Position numbers and translations under genes: made by a program
DNA from: JBFLVT01 sp036804525
GTDB lineage: Bacteria > Bacillota > Desulfotomaculia > Desulfotomaculales > JASEER01
DNA: 42,197 nucleotides
Direction: 5' to 3'
Assembly: GCA_036804525.1 (NCBI GenBank)
Contig: DAIRSE010000019.1
Span: forward strand, 1-42,197
Notes under the pieces: model-generated
What the model was told of the DNA's origin: nothing
What the model saw: the letters and a program-made list of their open reading frames with translations, nothing else
Database searches by the model: none
Part shown: one piece after another, positions 25,140-32,661 of the stretch
Layout of the letters: each line of letters begins with the position of its first letter
Position numbering within the stretch: position 1 is the first letter of the stretch

Positions 25140-25748
25140 ATCAGGAGAATTTTTCTTGGGTTGGGCTACACCCCAGACGATGGGCAGCAACCCGCCAGCC
25201 GTTTCATAAAGTTCAACGATATTTAATCCTGAAGCCTTAAACGTTTCTAACGTAGGGCGGTCAAGATGACACCCTCCGGCCACCCTCCTCCAGCAAGGCG
25301 TCAATCGCCGCTGCCATTTTGCCCAGGAAGCCTTTGAAGACAGCACGTGCTCCATAAAAAACAGTTTCCCATCGGTTTTAAGCACCCGTGTTATTTCTGC
25401 AGCCACCTGAGCCGGATTGCTGACCGAACAGAAGGTAAAAGTGGAGAGTACCGTGTCGAAACAGTGGTCGTGGAACGGAAGCCGCTCACCGGAGGCGACA
25501 ATCAATTCCGGCGTTTTACCTCCGCCGGTTTTCTTGCGCCGAGCATACTGCAGCATGGCCGGTTCAGGATCTATGCCGACATAGTCGACCCCCTCGCCAA
25601 TATTGGCAAGGTTAAGACCCGTTCCCACGCCCAGTTCCAGAACCCTACCCCTGGCCCTGCTGCTGAGAATACGCCTGATCTGTTTGATATACACCGGTTC
25701 CAGCAATGGATATAAGGTTGCGTAAACAGCAGCAAACACTTTGCCCAT
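24792..25748 (-). CDS. Class I SAM-dependent methyltransferase with antisense-encoded C-terminal extension
   Basis: The first 203 or so residues are a UbiE/Methyltransf_11-type enzyme: motif I VLELGVGTGLNLANI, then YVGIDPEPAMLQYA, LPFHDHCFDTVLSTFTFCSV, and RVLKTDGKLFFMEHVLSSKASWAKWQRRLTPCWRRVAGGCHLDR, as in small thiol/arsenite- or phospholipid-type methyltransferases. Homologues normally end near GVAQPK. Here no stop follows, and the frame continues for 115 residues straight through the opposite strand of the DUF554 gene. That tail (GDRGGNKNGREQV..., DADDDETAGSGQFGDH...) is very hydrophilic because it is the antisense of a membrane protein. The core is certain; whether the tail is translated and stable is not. 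Confidence 0.7.
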   Translation of the reverse strand: MGKVFAAVYATLYPLLEPVYIKQIRRILSSRARGRVLELGVGTGLNLANIGEGVDYVGIDPEPAMLQYARRKKTGGGKTPELIVASGERLPFHDHCFDTVLSTFTFCSVSNPAQVAAEITRVLKTDGKLFFMEHVLSSKASWAKWQRRLTPCWRRVAGGCHLDRPTLETFKASGLNIVELYETAGGLLPIVWGVAQPKKNSPDLKLQVFEDHGDRGGNKNGREQVADTDSKTINVQNRNPDADDDETAGSGQFGDHPGAEIRTDGAGGQGDRSLVEENRDGGKDHTDTHSRGKNDGSNTVKHGFRKEGFSFTSQTVFY

Positions 25749-25803
25749 TTTGCATACTCTTCTTGCCCTTAATTTCTTATTTAAAGAATGTTTTTACGAA
25801 AGA

Positions 25804-25837
25804 AAGCGCCTAAAAAGGCACACGCCTTTAGGCGCTT
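25804..25837 (-). terminator. Terminator after the spore-protein gene
   Basis: AAGCGCCTAAAGGC pairs with GCCTTTTTAGGCGCTT (two-base bulge) over a four-base loop on the minus strand, followed by TCTTTCG. It begins 17 bases after the spore-protein stop, so it fits as the end of that transcript. It also lies upstream of the methyltransferase gene. Confidence 0.65.
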
Positions 25838-25853
25838 CCCTGTGTGGGAGAGT

Positions 25854-26012
25854 CTAAGTCATGGCTTGCTCCGCTTTCTGTACGGCTAACTTTACAAAGT
25901 TGCCGCATTCCCGGGAGGTGAGGTTACCATAGTCATTACCCTGAATCTTGTGGGCTACACCCATCTCCCGGGCGAACTCGTACTTGGTTCTGTCGCTCAA
26001 GTATTTCGCCAT
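25854..26012 (-). CDS. Small acid-soluble spore protein, alpha/beta type
   Basis: A 52-residue protein that begins at ATG 26012 behind GAGGAGGG. It matches the alpha/beta SASP pattern: an N-terminal KYEFAREMGV (the site region normally cut by the GPR protease) and the DNA-binding C-terminal helix YGNLTSRECGNFVKLAVQKAE. Such proteins coat and protect DNA in the spore core. It is shorter than Bacillus members (about 70 residues) and has a cysteine in the TSRECG motif. It marks the host as a spore former. A forespore sigma-G promoter is expected; CAAAATA just upstream is only a weak -10 candidate. Confidence 0.8.
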   Translation of the reverse strand: MAKYLSDRTKYEFAREMGVAHKIQGNDYGNLTSRECGNFVKLAVQKAEQAMT

Positions 26013-26215
26013 ACCTAACCCTCCTCAATGAATATTTTGCCCCGTGGAGGGTTCGCAAACACAAACATTTTCTGGTCAACCAGCACATAAAAGGTTCGGC
26101 GTTTTTGCGCTGCGAATCTTTCAAACTTCAAATAAAGATTCTTGTTTAAGTATTTGCTGTTTAATCTGTGAAAATATCGCCAATTTAAGGCAGGCATAAA
26201 AAACTTAAATAATAT

Positions 26216-26899
26216 CTAAGGATTACATTGACGGCAAGGTTCAAAACCGTTATCGAACGCCTCATCCCTGGACGAAAATGTAACCCTGTTTTGGCTGCTT
26301 ACCTTCCCGGCGTGAGGACACGAAGGCCGGTGAAACTTCTTGCTGCTCCTGTTTGCGACATAGTACGGTTCGGGGTCGACGTCGAGTGCCCACAAGCCTT
26401 TATTGTTCCGGCGCGCCTCGGCCTGTAACTCGGCGAAAAGGTCAGCGTACTTAATATTTGGCGGAACAGTCATGACGACCGCATAGCCTTCGGCCACCAG
26501 CAAGGCATTAAACATTTTGTGGCGGGCCGACCCCGGCTCGCATTTCGTGGAGTCTTCTGTCCAGATATAGGCCAGCATTCTCCCGTAGCGGTCGGTTTCT
26601 GCCACGTCGCGCTCGAGGTAGACCGGCTTTCCCAGCAGGCGCTGCTCCGTGAAAGCGGCGGACTCGCGCCCATACGGCTCTTTTTCCTTCGTATACTCCG
26701 GCGCATCCACGCCGATCATCCGGACCAGGTGTTCCCGGCCGTTTACCGAAACCCTGACCGTATCGCCGTCGATAACCGAAACCACCTTGCCCTTGTAAAC
26801 GGTGTTATCATCGGACGCCGGTTTAACGAGGCATCCGGCTAAGACAAGAAGCACGATAACCAGGGGTACGACAAACCGCTTGATTGCCGGAACGCTCAT
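26216..26899 (-). CDS. Thermonuclease-family lipoprotein with C-terminal Cys/His metal-binding module
   Basis: A 227-residue exported nuclease. The N-terminus is a lipoprotein signal with VLAGC (cysteine 22). The SNase domain (about 35-165) holds the expected catalytic pieces: VIDGDTVRV, RMIGVDAPE, YGRESAAF and DRYGRMLAYIW. The last 45 residues carry HRPSCPHAGKVSSQN and FEPCRQCNP, a short zinc-site module often found after such nuclease domains. It would degrade nucleic acid outside the cell membrane. Its ATG overlaps the hslO stop by four bases, so the two are cotranscribed. Confidence 0.88.
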   Translation of the reverse strand: MSVPAIKRFVVPLVIVLLVLAGCLVKPASDDNTVYKGKVVSVIDGDTVRVSVNGREHLVRMIGVDAPEYTKEKEPYGRESAAFTEQRLLGKPVYLERDVAETDRYGRMLAYIWTEDSTKCEPGSARHKMFNALLVAEGYAVVMTVPPNIKYADLFAELQAEARRNNKGLWALDVDPEPYYVANRSSKKFHRPSCPHAGKVSSQNRVTFSSRDEAFDNGFEPCRQCNP

Positions 26900-27789
26900 T
26901 CCTCCTTGCCTCCGGTTTTCAGTTGCTCAAGCAGCCGGCCCAGCTCACTGCGGTCGAAGGTATACACTTCGCCGCAAAAATGGCAGGTTACGGTGGTGGC
27001 CTCGTCGGCCAGGTAAATCTTTTCCAGTTCGTCCTCACCCAGCGACAGTAACAGCTCGCCTACCCGCTCGCGGTCACACTTGCAGCGAAAAGCTACGGGC
27101 ATTTTGCTCAGGATCTCCATGTCCATGCCTTGAAATACCATGGCCAGGATGTCCTCAGGAGACTTCCCCTCCTCAATCAGGGTCGATATGGGCGGCATGG
27201 CCTTAAGGTTTTCCTCCAGCCGGGAAGCCGTCTCCTCCGACGCGTCGGGCATGAGGTTAACCATTATCCCTCCCGCGGCCGTCACCCGCCCCTCGGGCGA
27301 CACCCGCACGCCAAGTGAAACAGCCGAAGGGAACTGCTCGGAAACCGTCAAATAGTTGGCGAGGTCCTCGGCAATTTCGCCGGATACAAGCTTGGCGCTT
27401 CCCGTAAAAGGCTCCTTCAAACCCAGGTCGCGGGTAATGTAAAGGAACCCCTCGCCGACTGCTTTTCCTACCGGCAGTTTGCCCGGTTTATCAGCGGGAA
27501 AGTCGACGTGCGGCTCCTGCACGTATCCGCGCACCTCGCCCAGAGCGTTAGCTGTGGCCACAATACCGCCCAGCGGGCCGTCGCCGAGAACACGGACAGT
27601 TAAAATATCCTCGCCCTTAAGGTTGGCGCCCAAAAGCAGGGCCGCCGTAAGGGTGCGCCCCAAGGCCGCCGTCGCGACGGGCCAGGTGTCGTGCCGCCGG
27701 CGCGCCTCTTCCGCCGTTTCGGTTGTAACAGCAGCGAAAGCGCGGACTTCCTGCCGCGCTCCCATTGCCCTGATCAGATAATCACCCAT
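26896..27789 (-). CDS. hslO: Redox-regulated chaperone Hsp33
   Basis: A 297-residue cytoplasmic holdase activated by oxidation and unfolding. The N-terminal domain has the usual GRTLTAALLLGANLKGEDILTVRVLGDGPLGG, and the zinc switch at the C-terminus has CKCDRERV and CHFCGEVY, the CxC...CxxC pattern. The start ATG 27789 is 48 bases from the recA stop; the nuclease gene follows with a four-base overlap. Confidence 0.95.
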   Translation of the reverse strand: MGDYLIRAMGARQEVRAFAAVTTETAEEARRRHDTWPVATAALGRTLTAALLLGANLKGEDILTVRVLGDGPLGGIVATANALGEVRGYVQEPHVDFPADKPGKLPVGKAVGEGFLYITRDLGLKEPFTGSAKLVSGEIAEDLANYLTVSEQFPSAVSLGVRVSPEGRVTAAGGIMVNLMPDASEETASRLEENLKAMPPISTLIEEGKSPEDILAMVFQGMDMEILSKMPVAFRCKCDRERVGELLLSLGEDELEKIYLADEATTVTCHFCGEVYTFDRSELGRLLEQLKTGGKEE

Positions 27790-27837
27790 CCAATCACAGT
27801 CTCCCGACTATGTAGTATGAACGAACGCTATGAGTGT

Positions 27838-28863
27838 CTACCCATCGAATCCGGTCGCTATCGGCACCTTGGCCCCGCCTTGCGCAAGCAATTCGCGGAC
27901 CTTGTCCTCCAGAGCCCGGGCGACATCCGGATGCTCCTTCAGATAGTCGCGTGCGTTGTCGCGTCCCTGGCCGAGGCGCTCCTGCCCGAACGAGTACCAG
28001 GCGCCGCTCTTGGAAACAACCTTGAGTTCGGTGGCGATGTCCAGCAGGGAACCTTCCTTGGAAATGCCCTGCCCGTAGATCAGATCAAACTCGGCCATTT
28101 TAAAGGGCGGGGCAACCTTGTTCTTGACAACCCTGGCTTTGACCCTGGCGCCATAAATCTCGCTTCCCTGTTTAAGGTTTTCCGTCTTCCGGACCTCCAG
28201 CCGGACAGAAGCATAAAATTTTAGGGCTCGTCCACCCGGCGTCGTCTCGGGGCTGCCAAACATGACACCGACCTTTTCACGGATCTGGTTGATAAAGATG
28301 GCCATGCTCCGCGATTTGGAAATGACCCCTGTAAGCTTGCGCAAAGCCTGCGACATGAGCCGGGCCTGCAGTCCGACGTGCGCGTCGCCCATCTCGCCTT
28401 CGAGTTCGGCCCTGGGCACCAGCGCCGCTACGCTGTCTATAACCACCACATCGACTGCGCCGCTCCGCACAAGCGCCTCCGCTATCTCAAGGGCTTGCTC
28501 GCCGGTGTCGGGCTGAGCCACCAGCAAGTTGTCGATGTCCACGCCAAGCCTCGCCGCGTACAGCGGATCCAAAGCATGTTCGGCATCGATGAAAGCGGCC
28601 GTCCCGCCGTTCTTCTGAGCCTCGGCTACGACGTGCAGGGCAACCGTGGTTTTGCCCGAAGACTCCGGGCCGAAGATTTCAATAACTCTGCCTCGTGGCA
28701 TACCGCCAACGCCGAGAGCCACATCGAGGCTCAAAACTCCCGTGCTGATAACCTCTACATTAAACTTTGCGCCGGCCTCACCAAGGCGCATAATCGAACC
28801 CTTGCCAAACTGCCGCTCAATGCCCAGCAAAGCCAATTCCAGCGCTTTTTCCTTATCGCTCAA
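27838..28863 (-). CDS. recA: Recombinase RecA
   Basis: A 341-residue recombinase for homologous repair and SOS induction. It has Walker A (GPESSGKT, residues 65-72), VVVIDSVAALVPRAELEGEMGD, the L1/L2 DNA loops (INQIREKVGVMFGSPETTPGGRALKFYAS) and a short C-terminal domain that lacks the strongly acidic tail of E. coli RecA. The start is TTG 28863 behind GGGAGGGG. A promoter (28893-28920) lies just after the cinA terminator, so recA is not simply read through from cinA. No LexA box of the CGAAC-N4-GTTCG type was found upstream. Confidence 0.98.
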   Translation of the reverse strand: MSDKEKALELALLGIERQFGKGSIMRLGEAGAKFNVEVISTGVLSLDVALGVGGMPRGRVIEIFGPESSGKTTVALHVVAEAQKNGGTAAFIDAEHALDPLYAARLGVDIDNLLVAQPDTGEQALEIAEALVRSGAVDVVVIDSVAALVPRAELEGEMGDAHVGLQARLMSQALRKLTGVISKSRSMAIFINQIREKVGVMFGSPETTPGGRALKFYASVRLEVRKTENLKQGSEIYGARVKARVVKNKVAPPFKMAEFDLIYGQGISKEGSLLDIATELKVVSKSGAWYSFGQERLGQGRDNARDYLKEHPDVARALEDKVRELLAQGGAKVPIATGFDG

Positions 28864-28892
28864 CCCGACCCCTCCCTCAGGCTACTACCACC

Positions 28893-28920
28893 ATTCTAAG
28901 CCAATTTTTCCTATTTGCAA
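28893..28920 (-). promoter_or_regulatory. Candidate recA promoter
   Basis: On the minus strand TTGCAA, a 16-base spacer and TAGAAT stand about 30 bases before the recA start and directly after the terminator at 28926. No inverted repeat of LexA type overlaps it. Confidence 0.45.
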
Positions 28921-28925
28921 ACCGC

Positions 28926-28982
28926 AAAAAAAAGCCCCGTCACTTGGGCCTGTTGAAAAAATGGAGCCAACTTGACGGGGCT
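28926..28982 (-). terminator. cinA terminator carrying a repeat end in its loop
   Basis: On the minus strand AGCCCCGTCA pairs perfectly with TGACGGGGCT and is followed by eight T residues, 31 bases after the cinA stop. The 30-base loop contains, on the plus strand, GGGCCTGTTGAAAAAATGG (28946-28964), the outer end of the 157-bp repeat family. Confidence 0.8.
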
Positions 28983-29013
28983 GATCGGCCGCGACCGTCG
29001 GCTGTCCGGTGCT

Positions 29014-30252
29014 CTAATGGTTTTCTAGAAAAACCTTCACCATATGCAAGGCGGCATTGACCGTCCCCTCGCGAACAGCCATCCGCTCACCGGGGAAGAA
29101 ATAGCGGCGCGTTACAACTTCCTTATCCGAGGCCAGCGCGATGTAAACCAAACCTACGGGTTTACCCGGGCTCCCGCCGTCGGGTCCGGCAATGCCCGTG
29201 ACGCCTATGCCTATGTCGGAGCCAGTGAGGCGTCGGACACCCTGAGCCATCGCAACGGCCGTCTCCTCGCTGACCGCCCCGTACCTGGCGATCGTCTCGG
29301 CAGGTACACCCAGCATTTGCGTTTTCAGTTCATTTGAATACGTTACCGCGCCCCCGTAAAAGTACCGGGAACTGCCCGGAACGTCAGTCAATCTCGCCGC
29401 CACCATGCCTGCGGTACAAGACTCGGCGGTGGAGATGGTCATGCCCTTCTCCCGCAGCATAGCCCCGACGTCCCTTTCCAGAAGCTGGTCATCAATGGCA
29501 AACAGGTGGTCGCCGAGACGCTCCACCACCTTTTGCGCGAGTTCCTCGACCATTCTTTCGGCCTCCTGGGGATCGGCATGGCGAGCAGTTACACGCACGT
29601 GTGTCGCCCCTGGCTTAGCCAAGTATCCCAAGCCCGGGTTTCCCTGGCCACCCAGATCCCGCAGGATCTCCTGTACGGCATACTCGGCTATCCCCGTCAG
29701 CTTAAGCGTTTTCGTTCTAAGCACTTCACCTCGCCCGGGCAGCCCGGCGATAAACGGAGCGACGTAGGTGGTGAACATATGCCTTAACTCACGAGGGGGG
29801 CCGGGAAGAACAATAATGACCGTGTTGTCGTGCTCCAGGAAACAGCCGGGTGCCGTACCTTTATCGTTGGGGATGAGCCGGGCACCCGCCGGAAAACAGG
29901 CCTGCCGGCGGAAGATGGCGGGCATGGGTCTTCCCCGCTTGTCAAAAAAGGCCTGCATTTTGCTCAGAGCCTCGGCGTTCATAACCATCGGGACCCCGAG
30001 AATATCGGCAATAACTTCTTTGGTGATGTCGTCAGTGGTGGGGCCCAAACCGCCTGTTGTAATGACAATATCGGAACGTTTGAGGGCCTGCTTGATGACG
30101 CTGCGCATCCGGTCCCAGTCATCCCCGACCGCCGTCTGTAAGGTTAACTCAACCCCGAGTTTGGCCAGTTCGAGACCGAGAAAGTGAGCGTGTGTATTTA
30201 TAACATATCCCAGGAGCAATTCGCTTCCGGTAAACACCGCTTCGGCTTGCAA
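29014..30252 (-). CDS. cinA: CinA family protein (competence/damage-inducible; NMN deamidase domain)
   Basis: A 412-residue protein with an N-terminal molybdopterin-binding-like (ADP-ribose pyrophosphatase-type) domain, seen in FTGSELLLGYVINTHAHFLG and TTGGLGPTTDDITKEVIA, and a C-terminal CinA domain with STAESCTAGMVAARLTDVPGSS and GIGVTGIAGPDGGSPGKPVGLVY, which in homologues deamidates NMN in pyridine-nucleotide salvage. TTG 30252 is chosen since it gives the usual short lead before the GSELLLG motif; TTG 30276 adds eight residues. It has its own promoter and a terminator, and sits before recA as in many Firmicutes. Confidence 0.92.
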   Translation of the reverse strand: MQAEAVFTGSELLLGYVINTHAHFLGLELAKLGVELTLQTAVGDDWDRMRSVIKQALKRSDIVITTGGLGPTTDDITKEVIADILGVPMVMNAEALSKMQAFFDKRGRPMPAIFRRQACFPAGARLIPNDKGTAPGCFLEHDNTVIIVLPGPPRELRHMFTTYVAPFIAGLPGRGEVLRTKTLKLTGIAEYAVQEILRDLGGQGNPGLGYLAKPGATHVRVTARHADPQEAERMVEELAQKVVERLGDHLFAIDDQLLERDVGAMLREKGMTISTAESCTAGMVAARLTDVPGSSRYFYGGAVTYSNELKTQMLGVPAETIARYGAVSEETAVAMAQGVRRLTGSDIGIGVTGIAGPDGGSPGKPVGLVYIALASDKEVVTRRYFFPGERMAVREGTVNAALHMVKVFLENH

Positions 30253-30301
30253 GTCCGGACGCCACCCTCTATTCAAGCTAGTTCACGATTTCACTATTCC
30301 A

Positions 30302-30330
30302 ATTGTAATGCCAAGAGCTTCCCCTGACAA
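30302..30330 (-). promoter_or_regulatory. Promoter of cinA
   Basis: On the minus strand TTGTCA, a 17-base spacer and TACAAT lie 50 bases before the cinA start. Spacing is ideal and each hexamer has one mismatch to the sigma-A consensus. Confidence 0.55.
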
Positions 30331-30364
30331 GGGATGATCGTTATAAGAAGAATACGGTATACGG

Positions 30365-30402
30365 TATAAAACAGAGCGCGCACCTGGCAAGGATGTGCGC
30401 TC
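30365..30402 (-). terminator. Candidate terminator after the FtsH-like gene
   Basis: On the minus strand GAGCGCAC pairs with GTGCGCGCTC with a two-base bulge over an eleven-base loop, followed by TGTTTTATA. It starts 15 bases after the stop of the FtsH-like gene. Confidence 0.4.
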
Positions 30403-30416
30403 CAGGTTTTCCAAGT

Positions 30417-31892
30417 TTATGCTGCTGGTTTTTGCAAGAAGCTGCGGAACTCGTCTCCCGTCATTTTTTCTTGAGCAAGAAGCCGCTCGACAATCTGTTC
30501 AATCTGGGATGTCATTTCCTGAAGGTAGGCTTTGACCTTCTCCTCCTGTTCCTTTAAAATGGCGGCCACAGCCTTGTGCTTGACATCCTGGGGCAGAGAC
30601 TTGATATCCACAATCCCCAGGCTGGACATCCCTGCGTGAATGATGGTCTCGGCCACATTCAAGGCCTGTTCAAAATCGTTCGAGGCCCCCGTGCTGCGCG
30701 AACCCAGCATCACCTCTTCGGCAACCGCTCCACCAAGCATCACCGCGATCTGGCTCTCCAGGTGCTCTTTGGTATGCAGGTACTTGTCGTCTTCAGAAGC
30801 CTGCCGCATGTAGCCCAGGGCGGCTCCGCGCGGCGTTACGGTCAAGGTGGAAACCGAACCGGGACGGTTCAGCTCGCTGATGAGGGCGTGCCCGGTTTCG
30901 TGGATGGCGACGCGCCTCATCTCTTCGAGGGTCGGCCGGCGGTCGAGCTTACCGCCCATAATCACCTTGTCGACCGCCTCGTGCAGGTGGGCCTGAGTAA
31001 TGACTTTGCTGCCCTCGCGCATGGCAAGAATGGCCGCTTCGTTGGCCAGGCTCTCGAGGTGCGCCCCGGAAAAGCCAAAGGTTTCCTTGGCAAGCGCCTG
31101 CAAATCTACATCGTCGGCCAGCGGTTTATTGCGCGTGTGCAGTTTCAGGATCTCCAGGCGTCCCTCCTTATCGGGGACATCGACGCGAACCTGCCGGTCA
31201 AAGCGTCCGGGGCGCAGGAGCGCGGGATCGAGCATGTCCGCGCGGTTGGTGGCGGCCACGATCAGGATGGTGACGTCCTCATCGATGCCTATCCCGTCCA
31301 TCTGGACAAGCAGTTCATTGAGTGTTTGGTCGTATTCCAGATGACTGGTAACCTGACCGCGCTTTCCGCCCAGGACCTCGATCTCGTCAATAAAGATAAT
31401 GGCATTGTTCTTCTTGCGTTTCCGAGCCGTTTCCCGCGCGGTCTGAAAGAGTTTCCGCACGCGCTGGGCACCTACGCCCGCATACATTTCGATAAACTCG
31501 CTGCCGTTCGCCGACACAAAGACCGCATCGGTGTAATTGGCAGCCGCCTTGGCCATCAGCGTCTTGCCTGTTCCCGGCGGGCCGGTCAGCAGAATACCTT
31601 TGAGAGGCCTGATCCCAAGCCTCTTGATTTCGTTTTTATTCCTGATAAAATCGAGGGCTTCCCGCAGTTCTTCGATAGCTGTATGCTGGCCGCCGATGTC
31701 CGCAAAAGAAATTTGTACCTGGGGCTCTGTGGCAACATTGGCAAACGTCTTAACGATACCCCGCTGCCTGGCCATGTAATAAGCCACGGCACAAAGGGCA
31801 AGAAGAAATATCAGCGGTCCTACATTGTAGCCGGAAACAAGCAGGAAAACGAAAAGGGCAAGTCCAAGGCCTAGTGCCACTTCCTTATGCAT
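30417..31892 (-). CDS. Short FtsH-like membrane AAA+ zinc metalloprotease
   Basis: A 491-residue protein with two closely spaced N-terminal helices (about residues 5-40) and almost no extracytoplasmic domain, unlike true FtsH (over 600 residues). The AAA+ module has Walker A (LTGPPGTGKTLMAK), the pore loop FIEMYAGVGAQRVRKLF, Walker B (AIIFIDEIEVLG) and the second region of homology ALLRPGRFDRQVRV. The protease domain has HETGH zinc ligands and the downstream aspartate in STGASNDFEQAL. It should degrade membrane or cytoplasmic proteins by ATP-driven unfolding. ATG 31892 overlaps the stop of the upstream membrane protein by eight bases; GTG 31901 is less likely. Confidence 0.85.
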   Translation of the reverse strand: MHKEVALGLGLALFVFLLVSGYNVGPLIFLLALCAVAYYMARQRGIVKTFANVATEPQVQISFADIGGQHTAIEELREALDFIRNKNEIKRLGIRPLKGILLTGPPGTGKTLMAKAAANYTDAVFVSANGSEFIEMYAGVGAQRVRKLFQTARETARKRKKNNAIIFIDEIEVLGGKRGQVTSHLEYDQTLNELLVQMDGIGIDEDVTILIVAATNRADMLDPALLRPGRFDRQVRVDVPDKEGRLEILKLHTRNKPLADDVDLQALAKETFGFSGAHLESLANEAAILAMREGSKVITQAHLHEAVDKVIMGGKLDRRPTLEEMRRVAIHETGHALISELNRPGSVSTLTVTPRGAALGYMRQASEDDKYLHTKEHLESQIAVMLGGAVAEEVMLGSRSTGASNDFEQALNVAETIIHAGMSSLGIVDIKSLPQDVKHKAVAAILKEQEEKVKAYLQEMTSQIEQIVERLLAQEKMTGDEFRSFLQKPAA

Positions 31893-32445
31893 AGAGGCCA
31901 CCCCCGTTCAGCCCTTTGTTGTCGCTATTTACAGTGCCGCGCGGGATAACTTCCAGCAGGTAAGAACCGTTCCGGCCCTCCAGCTGAACGTACACGTACT
32001 TGTTGTCGACGAACACTCTGGCGACGGCGTCGGCCCCGCGCGCGTTCTCCTCAATTACCCGGGCCATCTCCGGAAAACTCCCCTGGGCGATGGCCTGGTG
32101 AATGGAATACTGGCTCTTGTAAAGGACATCGGACAAGGTCCTATCCCTTGTATCTTCGATAACCAACTGGTGAGGACGGCCGTTCAGGCCGATCTCGATA
32201 TCGCGTTCGAGAGCCTGGTACACTTTCATGAAGTTGTCGCTGGGTTTCATGCGCACGGTAACAAGAACGAAAGCGCCCTGATCTTCCAGCTTGAAAGATT
32301 CCACGTATTCATTTTCGCTCAAATCCTGACGCAAGGACTGGTTCGAGCCATACTTGTCATAGAGGAAGTTTCCCCCCAGCAAAACAGCCAGACCCAAGAT
32401 AAAGGTAAGGATGACGATATTTATCTTTAAGCCGAACCACTGCAT
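31885..32445 (-). CDS. Single-pass membrane protein, likely partner of the FtsH-like protease
   Basis: A 186-residue protein with one N-terminal helix (INIVILTFILGLAVLLGGNFLY, about residues 9-30) and a largely extracytoplasmic alpha/beta domain (ESFKLEDQGAFVLVTVRMKPSD, RDRTLSDVLYKSQYSIHQAIAQ, RVFVDNKYVYVQLEGRNGSYLLEVIPRG). No family is recognised. ATG 32445 follows GAGAGGAT; an upstream frame to 32508 lacks a ribosome site. The coding end overlaps the protease start, so the two are translationally coupled and may form one complex, an inference from layout alone. They occupy the place where pgsA lies in many Firmicutes. Confidence 0.7.
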   Translation of the reverse strand: MQWFGLKINIVILTFILGLAVLLGGNFLYDKYGSNQSLRQDLSENEYVESFKLEDQGAFVLVTVRMKPSDNFMKVYQALERDIEIGLNGRPHQLVIEDTRDRTLSDVLYKSQYSIHQAIAQGSFPEMARVIEENARGADAVARVFVDNKYVYVQLEGRNGSYLLEVIPRGTVNSDNKGLNGGGLYA

Positions 32446-32514
32446 CGGTATCCTCTCCCATCTAATCCTGGCTATCCCGACAGTCCTGATGCAATCTAGA
32501 TGTCGCAATTATGG

Positions 32515-32523
32515 ATTATACCA
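32515..32523 (-). promoter_or_regulatory. Extended -10 promoter of the membrane protein/FtsH-like pair
   Basis: TGGTATAAT on the minus strand, a perfect -10 with the TG extension, 70 bases before the proposed start at 32445. No good -35 hexamer is seen at the usual distance. Confidence 0.45.
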
Positions 32524-32564
32524 CAAGAAATGGCGGCTTTCCTTATGAAATGCCTGGCACAAAG

Positions 32565-32607
32565 GGGCCTGTTGAAAAATGGGCAGGTGAAGTTTTTTCA
32601 TAGCCCC
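32565..32607 (+). mobile_element. Internally deleted copy of the 157-bp repeat
   Basis: GGGCCTGTTGAAAAATGGG equals the left 19 bases of the full repeat at 39361, and it runs directly into CAGGTGAAGTTTTTTCATAG plus CCCC, which matches the right end (CAGGCGAAGTTCTTCAACAG plus CCCC) with a few differences. The middle of about 115 bp is gone; the junction lies at a TGGG shared by both sides, so a microhomology deletion is likely. It abuts the T-tract of the rimO terminator. Confidence 0.65.
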
Positions 32608-32632
32608 AAAAAAACGGCGGGATTCCCGCCGT
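32608..32632 (-). terminator. rimO terminator
   Basis: On the minus strand ACGGCGGG/CCCGCCGT forms a perfect eight-pair stem over a three-base loop and is followed by seven or more T residues. It is 30 bases after the rimO stop. Confidence 0.85.
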
Positions 32633-32661
32633 CATCATTGTAGCATTCTTTCGCGCCCGTG

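Noticed and set aside
26015..26197. A 60-codon frame on the minus strand just before the spore-protein gene.
   Set aside because: It has no ribosome site, its stop lies inside the ribosome site of the spore-protein gene, and its composition is unlike a conserved protein.
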